Assembly (NCBI GenBank): GCA_021806125.1
Contig: JAJZYC010000110.1
Location: 1-5,150 of the forward strand
Direction of reading: 5' to 3'
DNA length: 5,150 bases
From: a bacterium
GTDB lineage: Bacteria > SZUA-79 > Acidulodesulfobacterales > Acidulodesulfobacteraceae
Both the position numbers and the translations under genes were made by a program. Below are positions 1-5,150 of this stretch, one piece after another. Below the pieces are notes generated by a model. It had not been told where the DNA came from. It made no database searches and was given only the letters and a program-made list of their open reading frames with translations. Positions within the stretch are counted from its first letter, which is position 1, and each line of letters begins with the position of its first letter.

Positions 1-118
1 GGACCCCGTTTCTTGCCCCGTATATATAGGGTTTCATCTTGGGATTCCATCTTTTGGTCTGGTGTCCGAAATGGACGCCTGCTTCCAGCAACTGCTTAAT
101 TGTAACGTTAAACGGCAT
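1..118 (-). CDS. rpsB: 30S ribosomal protein S2, N-terminal part (runs off left edge)
   Basis: Ribosomal protein S2 is a structural component of the small ribosomal subunit, needed for S1 binding and translation initiation. The minus strand from the ATG at 118-116 reads MPFNVTIKQLLEAGVHFGHQ, followed by TKRWNPKMKPYIYGARNGV. This is the hallmark S2 amino terminus: the K-x-L-L-E-A-G-V-H-F-G-H block, then W-N-P-K-M and the I-Y-G-x-R-N-G segment. Only 39 codons plus one base lie in the window; the family is usually about 230-260 aa, so most of the gene lies beyond the left edge. The start is fixed by a near-perfect Shine-Dalgarno AAGGAGG five bases upstream and by the conserved position of MPF. 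The 126-nt gap from the upstream deacetylase stop suggests rpsB starts its own transcription unit, typically rpsB-tsf, though tsf is not visible here. The identification is seen directly; the operon statement is inference. Confidence 0.97.
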   Translation of the reverse strand, partial: MPFNVTIKQLLEAGVHFGHQTKRWNPKMKPYIYGARNGV

Positions 119-244
119 TTTAGCCTCCTTTGCGCTTTTTTCTCCCCGCCCCATAATAAATTAGATACTGCACTTCAAGCACAAATTAAAAAGCGGGTAC
201 GAATTTGGTTAATTTTAACTTATCTTTTTATCATTTTTACGCAT
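119..244 (-). promoter_or_regulatory. rpsB 5' leader / intergenic region
   Basis: This gap lies between the deacetylase stop and rpsB. Read on the minus strand it is AT-rich, except for a GGGGCGGGG run (144-152) followed by AAAAAAGCGC and the Shine-Dalgarno. The segment at 188-197 (minus CCCGCTTTTT) can pair either with 133-140 (AAAAAGCG, 8 bp, directly upstream of the Shine-Dalgarno) or with 145-149 (GCGGG, 5 bp). S2 genes in some bacteria carry autoregulatory leader RNAs, but I do not recognise a known rpsB-leader fold here, so regulation is inference only. No GC-rich stem followed by a U-run was seen that would terminate the upstream operon. No small ORF or tRNA is apparent. Confidence 0.4.
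124..130 (-). promoter_or_regulatory. Strong ribosome binding site of rpsB
   Basis: The minus strand reads AAGGAGG followed by CTAAA and then ATG, an almost full complement to the 16S rRNA 3' end with 5-nt spacing. It is the strongest Shine-Dalgarno sequence in the window, as expected for a highly translated ribosomal protein gene, and it decides the rpsB start. Confidence 0.9.
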
Positions 245-253
245 TTATTGCAA
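225..253 (-). promoter_or_regulatory. Candidate sigma-70 promoter for rpsB
   Basis: On the minus strand TTGCAA (253-248, four of six matches to TTGACA) is followed by exactly 17 nt and TAAAAA (230-225, four of six matches to TATAAT). A TG dinucleotide one base upstream of the -10 (233-232) would make it an extended -10. It overlaps the last three codons of the deacetylase gene and would give a leader of about 100 nt. In such AT-rich DNA, matches of this quality occur by chance, so the call is tentative. Confidence 0.28.
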
Positions 254-952
254 GAAAATTATTTTATACAGAAAATTAAAAATGTTATTATATCCGTTAA
301 CCGGAATCCTTTTTAATTCGTAGGAATTATCCCCTACGCCAACCTTGCCCCTTGCCGTCGTAAACGCCCCAAGATAGCCGGTTTTTTTAACCGCCCTCAT
401 AACATTAGGGTTATAAGCGCCGAAAGGATAGGAGAAAAAATCTACCGGAGCGTTAATAATATTTTCGAGATAAGCTTTGGACGCGATAAGTTCGCCGAGC
501 AAGACGCCTTCTTCGAGACGGTCCAAATAATAATGGTTTATTCCGTGGGAACCCATAAAAAAACCGTCTTTAAACATATCTTTAATTTCGCTTTTATTTA
601 AAAAATCCTCCCTTACTTTTTCCCTTTCGTCGGAAACGATATTTTTTTTTCCTATAAAACCTGTGCTTATAAATATTAAAGAAGTAAAACCCGCGGCTTT
701 AAGTACCGGATAAGCGTTTAAATAATTATTTTCGTATCCGTCGTCGAAAGTTATAAGCAAAGGTTTTTTTGCGGATATTTTATGTCCTTTGACGAAAGAT
801 AAAATCTCATTCGGACTTACTGTGTCGTAACCCAAAAATTTCAACATGGCTATCTGCGTTTTAAACTGTTTAGGGGTAACGTAAAGCCCTTTATATACCG
901 CGTCTTTTTTAGGGTAATCTATTTTATGGTAGTATAAGACGGGTATTTTCAT
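245..952 (-). CDS. Polysaccharide deacetylase family protein (NodB homology domain)
   Basis: This is a carbohydrate esterase 4-type protein of 235 aa, expected to remove N-acetyl groups from a glycan or amino sugar using a divalent metal. Visible motifs: an N-terminal YYHKI (residues 7-11) typical of the subgroup; motif 1 TFDDGY (68-73) with D70 as predicted catalytic base and D71 as metal ligand; motif 2 SHGINH (135-140), giving metal ligands H136 and H140 in an HxxxH arrangement; and motif 3 SYPFGAYN (174-181), where the Arg common in classical members is replaced by Tyr. KRIPV (214-218) sits near the end. No signal peptide or membrane segment is seen, so a cytoplasmic location is predicted, which is unusual for enzymes acting on finished cell-wall polymers. 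The ATG start lies 26 nt after the argJ stop and has no good Shine-Dalgarno (only TTGG), so it is probably read with secA-argJ. The substrate cannot be named from sequence. A tract of nine A encodes K102-K103-N104. Confidence 0.9.
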   Translation of the reverse strand: MKIPVLYYHKIDYPKKDAVYKGLYVTPKQFKTQIAMLKFLGYDTVSPNEILSFVKGHKISAKKPLLITFDDGYENNYLNAYPVLKAAGFTSLIFISTGFIGKKNIVSDEREKVREDFLNKSEIKDMFKDGFFMGSHGINHYYLDRLEEGVLLGELIASKAYLENIINAPVDFFSYPFGAYNPNVMRAVKKTGYLGAFTTARGKVGVGDNSYELKRIPVNGYNNIFNFLYKIIFLQ

Positions 953-978
953 AAATAGCCAATTTTATGCACAAAATT

Positions 979-2157
979 TTAGCTTCTGTAAGAAGCGTTT
1001 ATGTCTATATATTCCTTGGTAAGATTGCAAGTTAAAACCGTCCATTTTTTCTTGCCGCATTTCAGGTCTATTTTAAAATCTATTTCTTTAGGAGATAAAA
1101 CCGTTTTTTCCTCTGCTTTGCTCAGCCCTTTGTAAACCGAAGAGTTTTGGACGATTAATTTATCGTTTATATAAATATCTATTTTTTCCGGTTCGAGCGG
1201 AACCGACGACCTTCCTACGGCCGCCATTATTCTGCCCCAGTTAAGGTCTTCTCCGGTGAGCATAGTTTTAAACAGCGGAGAATTAGCTACGGTAAGTGCG
1301 GTCTTTTTTGCGCCGGATTCGGTATGGGCATTCATAACCGTAATTTTTATAAACTTAGTAGCGCCTTCCCCGTCTTTCACTATCATTTCGGCAAGCTCTA
1401 AGCATACCTCGGAAAGGGCGTTTTTTACCTTTTTATAATCCGCATCCGTGCCCTTTTCCGCCGCGCCTGCGGTATCTGGATAAAAAAAAGCGGCGGTATC
1501 GTTGGTCGAAGTATCGCCGTCAACCGTAATAGAATTAAAGGATTTCTCGACGCAATCCTTAAACATTTCGTCTGCAGTTTCCTTTTTTAAAGGTATGTCC
1601 GAAAATATAAATGCAAGCATAGTAGCCATATTAGGCATTATCATGCCCGACCCTTTAGCCGTTCCGATTATCGAGTATTTTACCCCGTTAAGCGTTACGT
1701 TTCTAGATGCCGTCTTAGTAAAAGTATCGGTAGTCGTAATGGATTTTGCAAAATCGCGAAACCCGCTTTTATCTGCGGTATTAAATAATTCAGGGACCGC
1801 CCGTTCTATTAGCGGGACATTAAGCCTTTCGCCTATTACGCCGGTGGAGCATATAAAAATATTGCATGCGGCGGCTCCGGTTTCCTTTGAAACCGCTTCC
1901 ACGACTTTTTTGGCGTCCGATATGCCGTATTTGCCATTGCATGCGTTTGCGTTTCCGGAATTTACGATTAACGCCCTTATAATATTTTTAGAATGTTTTT
2001 TAGATATAATAACCGGCGCCGCCTTGACTTTATTGCGGGTAAAAACGGCGCTGACCCTGAGCGGGATTTCGGAAAACATTAGTCCGACGTCTAAATCTTT
2101 ATTTTTTTTTAATCCGCAGGACTTACCCGAAAATAAAAAATTATTGATTTTTTCCAT
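979..2157 (-). CDS. argJ: Glutamate N-acetyltransferase / amino-acid acetyltransferase ArgJ
   Basis: ArgJ transfers the acetyl group from N-acetylornithine to glutamate, recycling acetyl in the cyclic arginine pathway; bifunctional forms also use acetyl-CoA. The protein is 392 aa, near the usual 390-410. Visible marks: FTRNKVKAAPV (39-49); LIVNSGNANACNG (63-75); STGVIGE (104-110) with the predicted oxyanion-hole pair T105-G106; KGSGMIMPNMATMLAF (168-183), in which the precursor should self-cleave between A178 and T179 so that T179 becomes the N-terminal nucleophile of the beta chain; DGDTSTND (213-220); DLNWGRI (304-310); and the C-terminal INASYRS, matching the conserved end of the family. 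The N-terminus lacks the PGGVTAPKGF-like segment common in the family, so it is about ten residues short. The ATG lies 17 nt inside the secA 3' end and has no Shine-Dalgarno, suggesting translational coupling. Sequence alone does not tell mono- from bifunctional ArgJ. A tract of nine A encodes L16-K17-K18-N19. Confidence 0.97.
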   Translation of the reverse strand: MEKINNFLFSGKSCGLKKNKDLDVGLMFSEIPLRVSAVFTRNKVKAAPVIISKKHSKNIIRALIVNSGNANACNGKYGISDAKKVVEAVSKETGAAACNIFICSTGVIGERLNVPLIERAVPELFNTADKSGFRDFAKSITTTDTFTKTASRNVTLNGVKYSIIGTAKGSGMIMPNMATMLAFIFSDIPLKKETADEMFKDCVEKSFNSITVDGDTSTNDTAAFFYPDTAGAAEKGTDADYKKVKNALSEVCLELAEMIVKDGEGATKFIKITVMNAHTESGAKKTALTVANSPLFKTMLTGEDLNWGRIMAAVGRSSVPLEPEKIDIYINDKLIVQNSSVYKGLSKAEEKTVLSPKEIDFKIDLKCGKKKWTVLTCNLTKEYIDINASYRS

Positions 2158-4777
2158 GGCAATTTTTATATTTTTTGCCGCTGCCGCATGGACAGGGCTC
2201 GTTTCTTCCTATTTTTTTAGGTTTAACTATCGGTTTTTGCTTCTCTTCCGTTCCAAAATTTATTTCGTCGTGAGTCATGACGAAATTATCCGAAAGAAGG
2301 CCGGCGCCCGCCAGTATGTCTCCGGCATTTACGCTGCCCTCGAATTGAACTGTCGAAATAGAATTTAACGCTTCCTCTTTCATTCTGAACTGCATATTTA
2401 TGAACAAGCCGTAAGCCTCTTTCTGATATTCTATTAAAGGATTTACCTGTGCGTAACCCCTCAGCCCTATGCCCTCTTTAAGAGCGTCTAAGGAAGTAAG
2501 GGCATCCTTCCAGAGGCTGTCAACCGCCTGGAGATACAGCGCCTTAATTATATCGACCTTTTCTTCCTGAGGAAATAACGCTATTTTAGCATCTATGCTT
2601 TTCTTTACTAAATCCGAAAAAGTATTAAAAAGCTCGTTCCTCGGCAATTTTTTTAAAGCCGCGACGACCGCATTTTTTTTTGCTTCATACGGAACCCCTG
2701 TCGTATTTAAGCCTAATATTTCCGCCGGCATGGAAATTATATCTATCGAAAGGCTTACCCTTGCGACTTCCAAAAGTCCTTCTATGTCCCAGTTTTCGTT
2801 GTGCGATTTTTCCGGAACGTAGCTTTCGAAATACGATTCCAATAAAGATTCGATATCGAATAGAATGTCGTCGTAAATCTCAGGAAGTTCGCTTATCTGC
2901 AATATTCTTCTTCTATACGAATATATAAGCTCCCTCTGTTTATTCATAACGTTGTCGTAATCGATGAGATTTTTCCTGATGTCGAAATTATGGCCTTCGA
3001 CTTTTTTCTGGGCGTTTTCAATAGCCTTGGATATCATCGTATGTTCGATAGCCTGGCCGTCTTTTAACCCAAGCCTTTCCAAAAACGGCGCAAGCCTTTC
3101 CGAACCGAATATTCTCATAAGGTCGTCTTCCAGCGAAACATAAAATCTGGAAGAACCCACGTCGCCCTGCCTGCCGGACCTGCCCCTAAGCTGATTGTCT
3201 ATGCGCCTCGATTCGTGCCTTTCCGTTCCTATTACGTGAAGCCCTCCAAGGTCTTTAACTCCTTCCCCCAGAACTATGTCGGTGCCTCTTCCCGCCATAT
3301 TAGTGGATATGGTAACGGATTTCTTCTGTCCGGCGTTTGCTATAATATGAGCTTCTTTTGCGTGGTTTTTTGCGTTCAGGACTGAATGCGGTATCCCTTT
3401 TTTCTTTAAAATAGCGCTGAGCCTTTCGGATTTTTCAACGGAAACAGTACCTACCAGTACCGGCTGTCCGGACTTATATTTTTCTATAATTTCTTCGGAC
3501 ACCGCGTCGAATTTTTCCGCTTCTGTGGCAAATACCAGATCCGTATAGTCTTTTCTTATCATCGGCTTATTGGTCGGTATGACCGCTACGTCGAGATTAT
3601 ATATCTTTTTGAATTCTTCGGCTTCCGTATCGGCCGTTCCCGTCATGCCGGCAAGCTTGTTATACATTCTGAAGAAATTCTGAAACGTAACGGTCGCTAA
3701 AGTCTGGTTTTCGCCCTCGACCTTAAGCCGTTCTTTGGCTTCGAGAGCCTGGTGCAGTCCTTCTCCGTAACGCCTGCCGTTCATAAGGCGTCCCGTAAAT
3801 TCGTCAACTATAACGACTTGATTATCCTGAACTAAATAATCTACGTCCCTGAAATAGCACGCATGCGCCCGCAAAGACTGATTTACGGCATGAAGCTGGT
3901 CTAAGTGCCTGGGGTCGTAAATATTTTTTATATTCATTGCTTTTTCTATTTTTTCGATGCCTTCTTCGGTTAATATAGCGGTTTTTAATTTTTCGTCCAC
4001 CGTGTAATCCAAATCTTTTTTTAAAAAACCTACGGCAGTGTCGGCTTTATAATACAACTCGGTAGTTTCGTCGGATTCGCCGGAAATTATGAGCGGAGTT
4101 CTAGCTTCGTCTATCAGCACCGAATCTACTTCGTCTATTATTGCGTAGTTTAATTCTTTCTGGACATAATCGTCTAAGGAAAATTTCATATTGTCCCTTA
4201 AATAATCGAAACCGAATTCGTTATTGGTTCCGTATGTTACGTCGCAGTTATAAGCCTTTTTTCTTTCGGAGTCGTCTAAATCGTTAGTTATAACGCCCAC
4301 GGAAAGACCTAAGAGGTTATACGCCTTGCCCATCCATTCGGAATCCCTCTTGGCAAGATAGTCGTTTACGGTAATAACGTGTACGCCCCTGCCGGTCAGA
4401 CTGTTAAGATAGGCGGGCAGAACGGCGACGAGCGTTTTTCCTTCACCGGTAGCCATCTCGGCAATCTTTCCGGAATGAAGAACCATTCCGCCGATAAGCT
4501 GAACGTCGAACGGGCGCATATTAAGGGCTCTTTTGATGCCTTCTCGCGCGACGGCAAAAGCGTCGGGAAGAAGAACGTTCAATTTTTTGTCCTGTTCCGC
4601 CTGGGAAAGCCCTTTAAGTTCGTCTCTGAACTTATCTGCCATCCCCTTGATTTCATCGTTCCCAAGTCCGGAATATTTAGATTCTAAAGAATTTATTTGG
4701 GCGGCTATAGGTTTAAGCCTTGCAATCTCCCTCTGGTTACTAGTTCCGAAAATACTTTTTAATAATTTAACTACCAA
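2141..4777 (-). CDS. secA: Preprotein translocase ATPase SecA
   Basis: SecA is the motor ATPase that drives unfolded preproteins through the SecYEG channel at the inner membrane. The 878-aa length is normal. Domains in order: NBD1 with HSGKIAEMATGEGKT (101-115, Walker A lysine K114), TVNDYLAKRD (136-145) and Walker B IIDEVDSVLIDEARTP (213-228); preprotein cross-linking domain about 229-370; MTGTADTEAEEF (378-389); NBD2 with STNMAGRGTDI (491-501) and the arginine-rich QLRGRSGRQGD (529-539); helical scaffold/wing about 590-830; and a C-terminal SEC-C zinc tail, C862-x-C864-x8-C873-H874, used in the family for SecB and ribosome contact. In the scaffold, the usual W-K-E-H reads WKDA (756-759) and the QKDP of GYxQKDP reads QVNP (777-780). 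The start is TTG at 4777-4775: an in-frame TAA lies just upstream, and GGAG precedes it by 10 nt. The 3' end overlaps argJ by 17 nt. A tract of nine A encodes A699-K700-K701-N702. Confidence 0.98.
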   Translation of the reverse strand: MVVKLLKSIFGTSNQREIARLKPIAAQINSLESKYSGLGNDEIKGMADKFRDELKGLSQAEQDKKLNVLLPDAFAVAREGIKRALNMRPFDVQLIGGMVLHSGKIAEMATGEGKTLVAVLPAYLNSLTGRGVHVITVNDYLAKRDSEWMGKAYNLLGLSVGVITNDLDDSERKKAYNCDVTYGTNNEFGFDYLRDNMKFSLDDYVQKELNYAIIDEVDSVLIDEARTPLIISGESDETTELYYKADTAVGFLKKDLDYTVDEKLKTAILTEEGIEKIEKAMNIKNIYDPRHLDQLHAVNQSLRAHACYFRDVDYLVQDNQVVIVDEFTGRLMNGRRYGEGLHQALEAKERLKVEGENQTLATVTFQNFFRMYNKLAGMTGTADTEAEEFKKIYNLDVAVIPTNKPMIRKDYTDLVFATEAEKFDAVSEEIIEKYKSGQPVLVGTVSVEKSERLSAILKKKGIPHSVLNAKNHAKEAHIIANAGQKKSVTISTNMAGRGTDIVLGEGVKDLGGLHVIGTERHESRRIDNQLRGRSGRQGDVGSSRFYVSLEDDLMRIFGSERLAPFLERLGLKDGQAIEHTMISKAIENAQKKVEGHNFDIRKNLIDYDNVMNKQRELIYSYRRRILQISELPEIYDDILFDIESLLESYFESYVPEKSHNENWDIEGLLEVARVSLSIDIISMPAEILGLNTTGVPYEAKKNAVVAALKKLPRNELFNTFSDLVKKSIDAKIALFPQEEKVDIIKALYLQAVDSLWKDALTSLDALKEGIGLRGYAQVNPLIEYQKEAYGLFINMQFRMKEEALNSISTVQFEGSVNAGDILAGAGLLSDNFVMTHDEINFGTEEKQKPIVKPKKIGRNEPCPCGSGKKYKNCHGKNQ

Positions 4778-4787
4778 TGTGAATACG

Positions 4788-4791
4788 CTCC
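4788..4791 (-). promoter_or_regulatory. Ribosome binding site deciding the secA TTG start
   Basis: The minus strand reads CGGAGCG, with GGAG ending 10 nt before the TTG at 4777-4775. The spacing is on the long side and the start codon is the weak TTG, so initiation is probably modest. An in-frame TAA lies eight codons upstream of the TTG, with no ATG or GTG between. The first residues VVKLLKSIFGTSNQREIARL align with normal SecA N-termini, so TTG is the best start. Confidence 0.65.
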
Positions 4792-4831
4792 GTTTATTTT
4801 ATATTTTAATCCTAAACTTAGAAATTTTATT

Positions 4832-4921
4832 TTCTGGATTCCCGCTTTCGCGGGAATGACATTTAAGAAATTTGCTATTTTACCATGTATGCGTCATTCC
4901 CGCGAAAGCGGGAATCCAGAA
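4832..4921. repeat. 90-bp inverted-repeat element with dRS3-like arms (MITE/REP-like)
   Basis: Two arms of 29 bp (4832-4860 and 4893-4921) are perfect reverse complements, separated by a 32-bp AT-rich spacer. Inside each arm is a second, perfect 8-bp stem with a 4-nt loop: 4838-4845 with 4850-4857, and 4896-4903 with 4908-4915. Each 20-bp core fits ATTCCC-N8-GGGAAT, the form of the neisserial dRS3 repeat, and very similar arms are scattered in many Gram-negative genomes. On the secA-sense RNA the element can form one long 29-bp hairpin or two small ones, the downstream one capped by a GAAA (GNRA) loop. There is no coding capacity, no obvious target-site duplication, and no U-run that would make it an intrinsic terminator. 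The GC-rich arms stand out from the AT-rich surroundings. It sits 19 nt after the upstream stop codon and 54 nt before secA. A role as a mobile element or mRNA-stabilising structure is inference. Confidence 0.85.
4877..4885 (-). promoter_or_regulatory. Candidate extended -10 promoter inside the inverted-repeat spacer
   Basis: The minus strand reads TGGTAAAAT: a TG-n motif followed by TAAAAT, five of six matches to TATAAT. No convincing -35 lies 16-18 nt upstream, where the GC-rich arm is, so it would have to work as an extended -10 promoter. If real, the transcript would start near 4870 and lead into secA through the near arm of the repeat only. The match is short and could be chance. Confidence 0.2.
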
Positions 4922-4940
4922 TTGCTTAATAGTTATCCTT

Positions 4941-5150
4941 TTATTTTCCCGAAACCTGAACATTTTCGAATAATATGGATGGCGAACCCGTAGAGCCGAA
5001 ATAGCGTATGTCGTCCGCTATTTTTATTATGCCGTTAAACAACTGCATAAGGTTTCCGCTCAATACTATCCCTTTAACGGGAAAGTCTATTTTGCCGTTT
5101 TTAATATAAAAGCCGGCGGCTCCGAGCGAAAATTCCCCGGTGTAGGGCTT
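4941..5150 (-). CDS. TldD/PmbA family protein, C-terminal 69 residues (TldE/PmbA-like; start beyond right edge)
   Basis: The open frame enters from the right edge and ends at TAA (4943-4941). It reads KPYTGEFSLGAAGFYIKNGK, then a DFPVKGIVLSGNLMQLFNGI-like segment, and ends SPSILFENVQVSGK. This matches the C-terminal domain of the TldD/PmbA family: the T-G-x-F-S-x-G-A-x-G-F-x-I-x-N-G block, F-P-V, the S-G-N-L segment, and the final S-P-S-I-L-F-x-x-V-x-V-x-G strand. The ending and the TGEFSLGA block resemble TldE/PmbA more than TldD, which usually ends with a Q-P-x-L-x-V strand. TldD and TldE form a heterodimeric protease known for processing small modified peptides and the CcdA antitoxin; the zinc ligands belong to TldD and are not visible here. 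The gene precedes secA by 163 nt with the inverted-repeat element between, so co-transcription is uncertain. With only 69 aa visible, the choice between pmbA and a related paralogue stays open. Confidence 0.85.
   Translation of the reverse strand, partial: KPYTGEFSLGAAGFYIKNGKIDFPVKGIVLSGNLMQLFNGIIKIADDIRYFGSTGSPSILFENVQVSGK

Noticed and set aside
208..219. Short inverted repeat GTTAA-TT-TTAAC in the rpsB upstream gap, as an operator
   Set aside because: It has only 5-bp A/T-rich arms with a 2-nt centre, which is expected by chance in this AT-rich stretch and matches no operator I can name.
62..316. Plus-strand open frame (84 aa) across the rpsB start and the intergenic gap
   Set aside because: It overlaps the certain rpsB start and the deacetylase end, has no family resemblance, and runs through A/T-rich leader DNA.
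1502..2368. Long plus-strand open frame (288 aa) opposite argJ and the secA 3' end
   Set aside because: It is antisense to two clearly conserved genes, has no recognisable domain and no matching ribosome binding site, and owes its openness to the codon bias of the minus-strand genes.
4379..4859. Two overlapping plus-strand frames (102 and 108 aa) opposite the secA 5' region
   Set aside because: They are shadows of conserved SecA motor sequence in other frames, with low-complexity translations and no supporting signals.
4832..4921. Possible CRISPR repeat-spacer unit
   Set aside because: There are only two copies, in inverted rather than direct orientation, with one spacer and no cas gene; the layout is that of an inverted-repeat element.
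4832..4921. Intrinsic terminator of the pmbA-like gene
   Set aside because: The stem is strong, but it is followed on the minus strand by an A-rich stretch and not by a U-run, and on the plus strand there is no T-run or gene needing termination.

Overview
All genes in this window lie on the minus strand and read from the right edge to the left. In transcription order they are: the 3' end of a TldE/PmbA-type gene, a 90-bp inverted-repeat element, secA, argJ, a NodB-fold polysaccharide deacetylase, and the first 39 codons of rpsB (ribosomal protein S2), which runs off the left edge. This is mostly a core housekeeping block from a bacterium. The DNA is moderately AT-rich, with many AAA, AAT and ATA codons and long A/T runs. 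SecA ends in a zinc-binding SEC-C tail, and ArgJ indicates the acetyl-cycling arginine pathway. A Gram-negative, deltaproteobacteria-like source is plausible from the gene set and from the dRS3-like repeat, but the window alone does not settle the taxon.

Region by region: 4941-5150 is the C-terminal end of a TldD/PmbA family protein. 4778-4940 is the largest intergenic gap. It holds a 29-bp perfect inverted repeat separated by 32 bp, and each arm contains its own 8-bp hairpin fitting ATTCCC-N8-GGGAAT, as well as the secA ribosome binding site. secA (878 aa, TTG start) overlaps argJ by 17 nt, and argJ has no visible Shine-Dalgarno sequence, which suggests translational coupling. A 26-nt gap separates argJ from the deacetylase gene. 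The 126-nt gap at 119-244 then precedes rpsB, which has a strong AAGGAGG ribosome binding site. That gap probably carries the rpsB leader, and a tentative promoter overlaps the end of the deacetylase gene.

How the genes work together: secA, argJ and the deacetylase gene are packed like one transcription unit, although their roles (protein export, arginine/ornithine biosynthesis, glycan deacetylation) are biochemically unrelated. rpsB most likely begins a separate ribosomal transcription unit. I see no defence system, prophage, CRISPR array or tRNA. The most interesting signals are the dRS3-like inverted-repeat element, the coupled secA/argJ junction, and an A9 tract in the same codon phase in each of the three complete genes.
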